The notes under the pieces were generated by a model that saw only the letters and a list, made by a program, of their open reading frames with translations, was not told the DNA's origin and made no database searches. A DNA stretch of 64,000 nt from Ipomoea triloba (lineage: Eukaryota; Streptophyta; Magnoliopsida; Solanales; Convolvulaceae): NCBI RefSeq assembly GCF_003576645.1, contig NC_044924.1:19193908-19257907 (forward strand). The letters run 5' to 3'. Below, piece by piece: positions 46,416 through 56,617 of the stretch. Positions within the stretch are counted from its first letter, which is position 1; each line of letters opens with the position of its first letter. The position numbers were made by a program, and so were the translations under genes.

Positions 46416-46710
46416 TTTGTTGTGGTTCAACAGTATGAAAGCCACATGATTATCATTTTATCATTGATTATTTTACACATACTCCTTTTTTTTTTTCAAT
46501 TTCAACCGATCACTGCGCAGAGAGCTTACTACTAGATACCATCTCACCATTATTGATAGAAAAATAAGATCGTGTTGCCCTTTCCATGTAGATACATGAA
46601 ATCATTTTCTAACTCCAACTTTTTAAAACATTTATTCTTGTTAGGAATCTATAATCCTAATTATTGAGTTTCATAATCATACATAATATATTGTATATCA
46701 TTGTATATTG
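46412..46710. other. Flanking DNA, nothing recognised
   Basis: No frame or repeat. It ends in the target site of the Ale-like element (TATTG at 46706-46710). Confidence 0.4.
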
Positions 46711-46872
46711 TGTTAAGGATTAGACCTATTTTTATGGAGTTTATATTTGTATTTAATTTATTTGTATTTATTTTGGTTGTTGGTTAGAACTACCTTCCAC
46801 TATTCTCTGTATGTTTTAGCTATAAATACCTTGTATCTACCAGGAATAATAGACAAGCATTCATTCCTTATA
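46711..46872 (+). repeat. 5' LTR of the Ale-type element
   Basis: TGTTAAGG to CCTTATA, 162 bp. It ends in TA where CA is usual, and the 3' LTR does the same. Confidence 0.88.
46821..46828 (+). promoter_or_regulatory. TATA box in Ale-type 5' LTR
   Basis: GCTATAAATACC; also at 51184-51191 in the 3' LTR. Confidence 0.65.
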
Positions 46873-46885
46873 TGGTATCAAGAGC
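46873..46885 (+). other. Primer-binding site of the Ale-type element
   Basis: TGGTATCAAGAGC directly after the LTR, complementary to initiator-Met tRNA apart from the extra A common in this lineage. Confidence 0.88.
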
Positions 46886-46936
46886 AGTTCCTCCAACGAG
46901 ATAAACTTCCCTCAATTTTTTTTTCTTTGTTCAACT

Positions 46937-49900
46937 ATGGCTACTCCTCTCATTCAACTAAATGCTCCTACCAACTTTCCCATACGGTTAACCTCATCAA
47001 ATTACTCTGTCTGGAAACGACAGATTGAAACTACCCTTACTGCGCTTGATCTTATCAAGCATGTCAACGGCACTGCGGCTCCGGCTAGATTTGTCGACAA
47101 AGGCCGTACTCAAGCCAACCCTCTATATACAGCATGGTTTCGCCAGGATCAAATTTTAATTAGCGCACTACTTGGGAGTTGTTCAGATACACTTCAACCT
47201 CTAGTTTCTTCTGCCATCACTGCTCGTGAGGTGTGGACCAAGCTTGCAGCAAGTTGTGATGCCTCTTCTCGTGGTTGAATTGTATCTCTGAAGTCAAAGT
47301 TAGCAAAAAATCAATAAGGCTCTCGTCCGGTTGTAGATTTCTTGCGTGACATGCGCTCTATTGCTGATTCTCTGGCTATTGCACAGAATCCAGTTGAGGA
47401 GGAAGATCTTATCGTTCATGACATTACACAATTGGGAGATGATTTCCATCCGATTGTTGCAGTTGTCCGTGTTCGTGAAACTCCGGTGAGCTTTGATGAA
47501 TTATCTATTATGCTCACTGACTATGAGCGGCTTCTGAAAGAGCGTGAAGTAGTTTCTCATGATGTTTTGCCTACAGAGAATATCACCCAGCATCGGCCTC
47601 CTGGTTCAAGTCGTCGAGGTCGTGGGGGTCATAATGGCTTTCAGCATCAGTTTCCTTCTGGGGGCGATTCTTCTCGCCCTCAAAGATTTTGCAAGTTTTG
47701 CAATTTCTCGGGTCATGATACTAGACATTGTCGAAAATTGGCAAAATTCTTGAAGGAGTACAATATTAATGTTGTGGAGGCACAAAATTCTAATAAACCA
47801 GTTGTGAACACTACTATGGCGGCAACTATTCCACAACAATCCTGGGTAATGGATACTGGGGCCTCACATCATACTGTGTCTAGCCCGTCTTCATTATAAT
47901 CTCTTCAGGATTACTCGGGCCCTGATGAAATTATGTTAGGTAATGGTACTACTCTTCCCATCTCTCACTCGGGCACTTCCTCTTTGTCTACTCCTTTGCG
48001 TCAACTTTTGTTATCCAATGTTTTATGTGTTCCGAATTTACATAAAAAATTAATCTCAGTTTCAAAGCTATGCCGCACTAACAATGTTTCGATTGAATTT
48101 TTCGACTCTTATTTCTTGATAAAGGATCTACCGTCGGGGATGTCATTAGTCTGCGGGGAGATCGTCAATGATATCTATTTTCTTCCTGCTTCGAGTCCTG
48201 GCCTAGTTAATGTCACTATAAAGTCTCATGTCTCATAGTGGCATCATCAATTCGGTCATCCGTCAAATAAAGTGTTAGCTTCCATTCTTAAATGTAATAA
48301 TGTTCCTTTTAATTCAGACTCTGTACTTGGACATTCCTGTTTTTCATGCAATATTCATAAAAGTCACAAATTGCCATTTTCTGTTAATTCCTTATCCAGT
48401 ACAAAACAGTTAGAACTTCTCTACACTGATGTTTGGAGTACAACGCATATGTCTGTTGATGGTTTCCGATATTACCTTATTTTTGTTGATTATTATACCA
48501 AGTACATTTGGTTTTATCCGCTTAAACTTAAGTCTGATGTCTCTGTTGTGTTTCCCCAATTTAAACGTCTGGTAGAGAAGTTTTTTGGGCATGATATAGT
48601 TTCGATTTTTTCAGACAAAGGGGGGGAATATAAAAAATTAATACCACTCTTTAATAAGTTTGGTATATCTCATTGTACCTCGCCACCACATACCCCTGAG
48701 CATAATGGGACCGCTGAAAGGCGACATTGGCATATTGCTGAAACAGGGTTAGCGTTGCTTCATTTTTCCTCGTTACTTGTTTCGTATTGGGTCCATGCTT
48801 TCCAAGCTGCTGTTTATTTGATTAATCGCATGCCTACTTCTATTTTAGGTGGTCAGTCCCCATTTCAAAAATTGTTTGGTCGGTTGCCTAATTATACTAA
48901 ATTACGCCCTTTTGGGTGTTTGTGTTTTCCCTGGTTATGGCCTTATGTGCGTACCAAGATAGATCCAAAATCTGTTCCCTGTGTGTTTCTTGGTTACTCT
49001 TTAGGTCAGTCTGCTTACAAATGTTTGGATCCCACTACAGGTCGGATTTATTTGTCTCGGCATGTTCGTTTTCAAGATACCGTTTTCCCTTACCATGACA
49101 TGTCTATGCCCCAACCTCAGTTCACTACACCATGTGACTCCTCTACACCAATTTTTATTCCAATAACTTCACATCTCCCAACCCTGTTACCTTTGCTAGT
49201 TCCACAAGACACTCCACCGCATGACGCTCCTCCTCAAGATGTGCCTGATCAACCTGTGCCTACTAATGTGTCAGTTTCAGTGCCACCTCAAGATGTGTCT
49301 GATCATCATGTGCCTACTGATGTGTCGATTTCGGTGCTAGTGCCCGCCGATGGGTCAGTTTCAGGCTCGGTGTCTGCCAACGAGTCCGTCTCTATTCCGA
49401 TGTCGAGTGTACCATCATCTTCCACTGCTCCTCCTGATGTTTCTTCTCGTCCTAAGCGAGTTCGAAAGCCAAATCCACGTTACTTCAATGATAAGTTTGT
49501 TAATTTTGCTACAACCCATCCAATGCCAGAATCTATTGAGCCTCGCTCCGTTTCTCAAGCTCTCTGTGATGTTAGGTGGAAGCAAGCGATGGTTGATGAG
49601 TTTGAGGCATTGCTTCGAAATGAAACATGGGAGCTTGTACCTCGTAATAGTCATGCTACGGTGGGTTCTAAGTGGGTATTTCGTGTTAAACATAAACCTG
49701 ATGGTTCTATTGATCGGTTCAAAGCCCGTTTATGGCTAAAGGTTTTTTACAGCAGCCAGGGCGTGATTATTTTGAAACTTTTAGTCCCGTCATCAAACCG
49801 GTGGCTATTCGCATTATTCTTTCTATTGCCTTGTCCCAAGGTTGGTGTTTGCGCCAACTTGATGTCAATAATGCCTTTTTAAATGGGACTTTGTGTGAAG

Positions 49901-51086
49901 ATGTTTATATGGAGCAGCCACCGGGTTTTGTTAATAAATCTTGTCCAGATTATATTTGTCGTCTAAAAAAACCATTTATGGGGTTAAGCAAGCTCCTCGG
50001 GCTTGGTACATGGAGTTGGCGAATTTTTTGCTTTCGGTTGGTTTTATCCGCTCGGTTGCCGATCATTCTCTGTTTATTTATATATCCAGTACATCTATCA
50101 TTTATTTCTTGGTGTATGTGGATGATATTGTACTCACAGGGAACGACATGTCCACTTTGAACTCTTTTGTCTATCAGCTTTCACACAGGTTTTCCCTGAA
50201 GGATCTCGGTGCCCTTCATCATTTTTTGGGGGTTGAGGTGGTATCGACCTCTACTGGTTTAATGCTTTCACAAAGTCAATATATTTCTGATCTTTTGGAG
50301 CAGTTTCAAATGATGGGGGCGAAGGAGGTTGCTACACCTCTATGTTCGTCCATCACTTTGCGAGATGGTGATGGTGAACTTATGGATGCTCAGTTGTACC
50401 GTAGGGCAGTCGGCAAGTTACAGTATTTGGGTATTACTCGCCCAGACATTTCCTTTGCGGTAAATCGCTTGGCACAATTTATGCATGCCCCAACAGAAGC
50501 TCACTGGCAAGCCGTTAAACGATTGTTCCGGTATTTGAAGGGAACGTTATATTTTGGGTTGTTCCTGAGACGGGGTGTGCCACTTACTTTGTCGGTTTAT
50601 TATGATTCTGATTGGGGTGCTATTAATGCATCTGGTCGGTCTACGACTGCGTACGTGGTTTATTTTGGTTCAAATGTTGTTTCATGGAAGTCGGCTAGGC
50701 AGCGGTCAGTGTCTCGGTCTTCGACTGAGGCTGAATATCGTGCTTTAGCTAATGCTGCTGCAGAAGTGTTATGGATTCAAAATTGGCTTGGAGAACTTGG
50801 TGTGGTGCTACGCTCGGTTCCTAAATTACTAACGGATAATCTTAGTGCCACGTATGTATGCAAGAATCCAGTGTTCCACTCCAGGATGAAGCATTTAGCA
50901 CTGGATTATTTCTTTGTTCGTGAACGCGTTGCAGATGGCTCTTTGTGTGTTCAACATGTACGCTCCTCTGAACAGGTGGCTGATTTGCTTACCAAACCTC
51001 TTGGACGACAGTTATTTTTGCGCTTCAGACCCAAGATTGGAGTCTCAGACGGATCCTCCATCTTGCGGGGGCGTGTTAAGGATTAG
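46937..51086 (+). pseudogene. Gag-pol of the Ale-type element, multiply broken
   Basis: The ATG at 46937 opens gag (NAPTNFPIRLTSSNYSVWK). In order follow a zinc knuckle (CKFCNFSGHDTRHC), protease (WVMDTGASHH), GAG-pre-integrase (HHQFGHPS), integrase (VDYYTKYIWFYPLK, SDKGGEY, HTPEHNGTAERRHWH), RT ([33 protein letters not shown], and YVDDIVLTG) and RNase H ([17 protein letters not shown]). All pieces to 49740 share a frame interrupted by TGA (47276), TAA (near 47314), TAA (47897) and TAG (48236). Frameshifts follow near 49735 and near 49970 in a run of A. It stops at 51084-51086 inside the 3' LTR. Confidence 0.9.
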
Positions 51087-51235
51087 ACCTATTCTTATGG
51101 AGTTTATATTTGTATTTAATTTATTTGTATTTATTTTGGTTGTTGGTTAGACCTACCTTCCACTATTCTCTGTATGTTTTAGCTATAAATACCTTGTATC
51201 TACCAGGAATAATAGACAAGCATTCATTCCTTATA
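51074..51235 (+). repeat. 3' LTR of the Ale-type element
   Basis: 162 bp, two visible substitutions from the 5' LTR. Confidence 0.9.
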
Positions 51236-51269
51236 TATTGTACTACATATTATTTTTATCACAAAATAC

Positions 51270-51605
51270 TGTTAGGAACATTTTGTATTAGATTTTGATA
51301 ATACCAAACTTATGAGTTTAGACCCCTCAATCTTTTTATCTCTTAGACTTAGGATAAGTTTACTCAACATTCTAATCTTAACCGAATAATTAACCGAGTG
51401 ACTTATATGTTACATTTGAACGAACACTCGAGGTGTCAGTCTCTTGTGTATTCAAGACCGAGTGCTAAGACAAATCATTCAAAGAGTTAAGGGAATACAA
51501 CTCATTCGAGGAGTGAAGGGTCGATTGGTAAAGTCAACCATCGTATGACATAAGGTTCGAGGTGTTAACTCAGTTAACTACTCGATAGGATTGCCCGAAA
51601 CATTC
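51270..51605 (+). repeat. SIRE-type LTR F, start only
   Basis: TGTTAGGAACATTTTG and then GATTTTGATAATACC are the same opening as the LTRs of A, B and C, here on the plus strand. It is interrupted at 51605 by a Tekay-type LTR. The flank AATAC (51265-51269) should recur beyond the window. Confidence 0.72.
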
Positions 51606-52307
51606 TGTAACACCCCGCATTTCCCTATTATTATTTTTAAATATAAATATTTAAAATGAGGGGTTATTTTCTTATTTAGTAATTATTAAAATAATTATAA
51701 GTATAATTATTTCCTAATGGGCTTGGAATAATGTATTTTTGGATTACCTATTATTATGTTACTACTAAATGTTCTTAGCCCAATATACTTATAGATATAT
51801 ACATTTCGTAGTATATGATTTCCATTATGGGGCTATGGACCCAATAAATGATTTTAGGCTCAATTATAAAGTATATTATATCTACTCTTGACCCAACTAG
51901 CATAGTCCAATTATATAATCTTTCCATAAATGGCTTAGCCCAAAATAGTAGTTTGTGCCCTACTATATATAGAATATATATTATGATCCAATGGTTCAGC
52001 AGCCAACTCCAATCCCGTTTCATTATAGCCCCTGCCTCTCTATTCTCTCCGGTCTCGCATCTCTCTCCTCCTCACCATTCCCTCGTCCAAGCTTCACGCA
52101 AGGAACAACAATGGCGAACCAAGGTTCCACTTTCTTCCCACTCGACGGCAGAAAGTGCATGGCAGCAATAGAGGATCCCGGCGGTCTCAAGCAGAGTATT
52201 TGGATGTGCCTTCTCCGACCAGCAGCTCTACTCTTCCTAGTGTCACTTTTTCTTCCCCGGCGGCGGTGAGCTCGGCGAGGAGTGGAAGCAGCAACCTTCG
52301 TGTTTCC
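51606..52307 (+). repeat. Tekay-type LTR G, first part
   Basis: Starts TGTAACACCCCGC. The core promoter seems to be CTATATATAG at 51963-51972. Cut at 52307 by the LTR of copia element E. Frame shadows around 51991-52340 have no family resemblance. Confidence 0.6.
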
Positions 52308-53643
52308 TGTTGGAAAATAGCACTAAAAATAGCATTTTAAGTGGCCATTTTGTGGTATAAATATAGGTGGGTCAACTTCCGATTTTGGGTCGGGTCAAAG
52401 TGGATTCAGGTTCTTCGTTCTTAGACGAAGAGATCGATATATTATACGCTCAAAATGGATAATGGGTGAATGAGAAATTGATTCTCAAAGTAGACCCATT
52501 TGAGATGGAATTCAAGTGTGGAAAAGATTTTGTAGCTTTGTCCCACATTGGTTGGGAATGGATATTTGCACCACTCTAAATACAAGAAGCTTTTTAAAGC
52601 TAATTGACTTGTATGGCATAGAGGCTCTCTCTCGCGCGCAGGGAGGGGTGCAAATCAAATCCCAAACTTGACTCGTGTATGTCGGCACCTGCGGGCACGA
52701 ATGTCGTCCAGAAAATTGGCAGGCCTTGCGACCTAAGTTATGCCATATTTTCGAACGAGTTTTCCATCTCAGACCACATGAGATGTCTCGCGGACGGAGT
52801 CGACCTCTCGCGTGCGAGTGCGATGTCGCGCAGCCCGTGTTGGAGCGCGCATCCGATGTCTCGCGGACCTCTGCGACGTCTCGCGGCTGATACGATGTGT
52901 CGCAGCTTGCACTGCTTGATGTCTTGAACCAGCGCTGATGTCTCGAAGATACGCAGACTGGAATGATGTCGCATACCGCGACTCCAGTGACCTCTCTAAC
53001 TGCGACCGTTCACCTACTGTATCCAGTGAAAGAAATGACTCTTGGAATTACGGAATTAAATCTATTAATTCCAATCATCATTTCAGAGTTAATTCTTGCT
53101 AGTGGATTAGTTAGTGGGTGTTAATATTTCGCTAGTAGAGGAAAGGTTACACATGGGAAATTAAATGCCAGATTTAATGCTATGATCCCATCCTTCACTA
53201 TATATTCGTTGGTAAGCAGCTGATTTGAACAACAAGCTACACAGAACACACCTACGAAACATTTTCTCCCTCAAAACTCTGCTTATCCTTTCTTTCAAGC
53301 CATCTGCGTTCATCCCACATTTTAGTTCGCCGGGTCCAAGTTTGTGTGCTCAAACGGCGGATCGTAGCACGTTTTATCCTGGGAAACCTAGGCCGCAACG
53401 CTCCAGCACCCCGGGAGGCGGTAAATAAGGTTTGAAGGATAGTGACAACACGACTCGTGCTTCCAACCACCCCGAAGGCCATACAGCTCACCTCGCTCGT
53501 ATCTTCAAATCCTCTGTGGATTATTTCTTTGTAACTGTTTAATCCTACGTGGATTATTTTTCCTTGTAATTTGTTTTGTTATCGTTTTCCATTTCCTTGT
53601 TTTTTCTTGTATTTCCGAGATTGTCAGGAACTATATTCCTACA
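52308..53643 (+). repeat. 5' LTR of copia element E
   Basis: TGTTGGAAAATAG to ATTCCTACA, 1336 bp, followed 55 bp later by gag. A cassette of GATGTCTCGCGG-like words lies at 52680-52980, upstream of TATA (ACTATATATTC, 53198-53206). The usual Met-tRNA primer site is not visible right after the LTR. Confidence 0.75.
53198..53206 (+). promoter_or_regulatory. TATA box in LTR of E
   Basis: CTATATATT about 890 bp into the LTR. Confidence 0.5.
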
Positions 53644-53698
53644 ATCTTAAAACCTTATATCTTCTTCTCCTTCTGACTCTCGGATTTCTGAAAAAAAA

Positions 53699-54507
53699 TT
53701 GGAAAATGTGTTGCCAGTAGCCAACCTTGGGGATGAAAATCCTAATGTTGTTGAAAACAACAGTGGGGGGAACGGCAACAATGTTGCACATTCCCAGGCA
53801 CCAGTGAACGTAGGTTCACAAGGGGGTGTCAGTTCGGAGGGGTATATCCCCACGATGAGGGTACCTACGGTACCAAGTGGTTCGGCTGAAAAACCGGACA
53901 AGTTTTCGGGAGCCTTTTTCAAGAGGTGGCAGCAAAAGATGCTGTTCTACCTCTCTACTCTCGGCTTGTCAAGGTTCTTGACTGAGACGGTTCCAGTGGT
54001 GAAGGAACAAGACCCTCATTCTGTAATGGCGGTTGGGCTTTGGAAGGATTCTGACTTCCTTTGCCGTAACTACATTCTGAATGGGTTAGTTGATTCCCTT
54101 TACGATGTATATCGAAAAATTGGCACGGCTAAGGCACTGTGGGAAGCTTTGGACCACAAGTACCGAAGCGAGGATGCCGGGGCCAAGAAATTTGTTGTTG
54201 GCAGGTTGTTTGATTTCAAGATGGTGGATTCAAAAACCGTGCTGAGTCAAGTTGAAGAGTTGCAATTGCTCTTCAACGAGATTCGTGACGAGGGCATGCC
54301 GATTAGTGAAGCCTTCCAAGTGGCGTCAATGATCCACTTGCTGCCTCCAGGATGGAAGGAGTTCAAGAACTACCTGAAGCACAAGCGAAAGGAGATGAGT
54401 CTGGAGGACCTGATCCAGCTACTTCGTGTTGAGGAAGGAAACAGGGCCAGTGACGGAAGAGGACCTCTCGTGGGAGGTGCCAAAGCCAACGTGGTGGAGC
54501 ACGGGCA
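53699..54507 (+). pseudogene. Gag of copia element E, cut by SIRE B
   Basis: The frame has the copia gag pattern: KPDKFSGAFFKRWQQKMLFY, then ALWEALDHKYRSEDAG, FKMVDSKTVLSQVEELQLLF, and LPPGWKEFKNYLKHK. It would be followed by a zinc knuckle, but SIRE B interrupts it at 54508 after the residues NVVEHG. The apparent first codon is TTG (after a run of A), and no in-frame ATG is available before the conserved region, so the true start may be lost. The rest of E is outside the window. Confidence 0.8.
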
Positions 54508-54889
54508 TGTTGGTCCCAAGGGGATGGGGTACAAGTCTAGAGGGGGGGGGGGGGAATAGACTTGTATAAGATTTTGCAAATCTTTTCGACCTCTCGTGTG
54601 TATTGAACTCAGGATGTTTAGGTTTGATACCTCACGAGGTGAAGACAAAGTTTTATGCGCTGCGGAAAAGTTATCCCCTTTTAGTTAACACGAGTTTGAG
54701 TTAGTTCGAGAGGTGTGTTTATATGCAGTGCAATCGAGAGGTTAGCAAGAGATAAATACAGAAAGTAAATGCGAGAGAGATTTTTAAGTGGTTCGGCCAA
54801 CCCGCCTACGTCCACTCTTCTTCCAGAAACTCCCTGGAAGGATTGCACTAAAACTTCCCTTTTTAGTACAATATCGAGCGCTTGAGCTT

Positions 54890-55150
54890 TGATCACGAAG
54901 CCCGCCTCAAGCCTCAGGTTTTTCGCCCCGCTTCTTGTTACTCCACCTATCGAGCACTTGAGCTTTGATCACCAAGCCCGCCTCAAGCCTCAGGATCTTC
55001 ACAAGACAGCTCCCAGGTTACTCCGCCTCTCCTCAGGTTTTTCTCCCCGCTTCCAGTTACTCCACCTCTCGAGCACTTGAGCTTTGATCACCAAGCCCGC
55101 CTCAAGCCTCAGGATCTTCACTAGACAGCTGCCAGGTTACTCCGCCTCTT
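54890..55150. repeat. Imperfect tandem repeat in LTR of B
   Basis: Three copies of a unit with GAGCACTTGAGCTTTGATCA, then AAGCCCGCCTCAAGCCTCAGG. Copies begin near 54876, 54953 and 55069. The first is shorter. Confidence 0.75.
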
Positions 55151-55456
55151 CTTGCTTAATCCAAAGCAAGGACCTTTGGTTGTCACAGTTGAATGTAGCA
55201 AGCTCCAATCTGACCAAAAGCTATCGTTGAATCAACTTCGATGTAGAGCAGCTTCGGTCACCTTCTAGATGTGTTGCAGTTTAAGCTTTGTAACTCTCTC
55301 AAACACTAAGATGTGTTTTCTCGCTATTTTGAATATCAGGATGATATTCCGGATTGAGCACTAGCACTTGAACGTTTGACTTAGACACCTCTTTAGATTT
55401 TCGAATCGAATCGATCTCTTACGAAAGTTCCCCCTTAGTGATCTGTGTCTTCACGT

Positions 55457-55470
55457 CCTTTTTATATGAG
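55457..55470 (-). promoter_or_regulatory. TATA box in LTR of SIRE B
   Basis: Minus strand CTCATATAAAAAGG, about 860 bp from the LTR start. Confidence 0.55.
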
Positions 55471-55889
55471 AGTAAAGGAATAATTCCGTTGGAGGGAAAA
55501 TTATTCCGTTTGAAATTTGTCTCCCATGCCGTGTATGGGACTTGCATCTTTTCAGCATTTTTCATGGAGTGGTGGTCTTGTAACTTGAACCTTTTGTTTG
55601 GTAGTGTATATTCCATAATCCACTTTCTTGAGTCCATGCTCCACTTGCTACTTTTGGTAAAAGTTACTCTTTTTAAATTCCCATTGATCCTCGTTCTAGG
55701 GAATAAGACCGACTTTGGATTAGTGCACCTTCTTTCCGTTTGTTGTGGAATTCTGATGTGGCATCCACTTCTGGCACCTCCTTAATATTTTATCTCCATG
55801 GTATTCTTCTTCTCCAAACTTTATTCATGCTTCCTGACTGTCATTTAACCTTTTGGAGAAGTGTCAGTTTATCGAGACCAAAGATGATG

Positions 55890-56048
55890 TCTTGAACTGG
55901 ATTGTTGTATCGAGAGGTCCTGCCTCTCGAACTCTGCTTATGTCTCGAACTGGATTGTTGTATCGAGAGGTCCTACCTCTCGAACTCTGCTTATGTCTCC
56001 AACTGGATGGTTGTATCGAGAGGTACTACCTCTCGAACTCTGCTTATG
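55890..56048. repeat. 53-bp tandem repeat with internal hairpin, three units
   Basis: Each unit contains TCGAGAGG, a 5-base loop and CCTCTCGA, a perfect 8-bp stem. Units differ at four or so positions. The array lies upstream of the TATA box in the U3 region. Confidence 0.85.
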
Positions 56049-56325
56049 TCTCGAGACTTAGTTGATGTCTCGCAGACCCTTATTCCTCCAGTGTCGTCTC
56101 GTACCTTCTACTGATCTATCTATGAAACAACACGATTCTTCTAAGATGTTCATACAAGTTTACCTCAAGCTTAAATATTTTCCGAGTTGAGCTCAAGTTA
56201 CCCGGTTGTATTTTCGCTCTTAGTTTACTTGTCGAACTTACATTGATTCCTATCTTTCGAGACTTTAGGGGATTCTAAATTACATTTTTGGTATCATCAA
56301 AACCTAATACATTATGTTCCTAACA

Positions 56326-56339
56326 ATTTCCCCCTTTTT
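56326..56339 (-). other. Polypurine tract of SIRE B
   Basis: Minus strand AAAAAGGGGGAAAT abutting the LTR start; primes plus-strand synthesis in LTR elements. Confidence 0.85.
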
Positions 56340-56617
56340 GATGATGCCAACACTTATACTTACTCTATATGGCTGATTTGATAGAGGATAAACATAGATT
56401 TTATTTTCAGCGCATATGGTAAGTTTGACAATTATTCTACTAAAGCATGAATAAGCAAATTCACACAACACCCCCAGCAAAAGATATATATATTTAAGAT
56501 TAAGGGAATGTTTACATGACTGAGCTTAGTAGAAAAATTTAAACTAAAAACATATAGGACCAAGAACAACATAAACAGCAATACATTGTAATAAGATGGA
56601 GTTTGGGCCACGAGAGC

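Larger units (their letters stand above)
46711..51235 (+). mobile_element. Ale-type copia retrotransposon
   Basis: Two 162-bp LTRs, primer site, one gag-pol frame, purine tract GCGGGGGCG before the 3' LTR, and target duplication TATTG (46706-46710 and 51236-51240). Short LTRs, total length 4.5 kb and gag type fit the Ale lineage. The LTRs differ at two positions that I can see, but the polyprotein has at least four stops and two frameshifts. Confidence 0.9.
54508..56325 (-). repeat. 3' LTR of SIRE B
   Basis: On the minus strand TGTTAGGAACATAATG to GGGACCAACA. Opening and closing bases match the LTRs of A and C. It contains two tandem arrays (54890-55150 and 55890-56048). A G-run at 54541-54555 may be a sequencing-sensitive spot. 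Confidence 0.88.

Noticed and set aside
45071..46535. Many overlapping open frames of 60-130 codons on both strands
   Set aside because: They read through TA/TG microsatellites and consist of Tyr/Ile/Val repeats; not genes.
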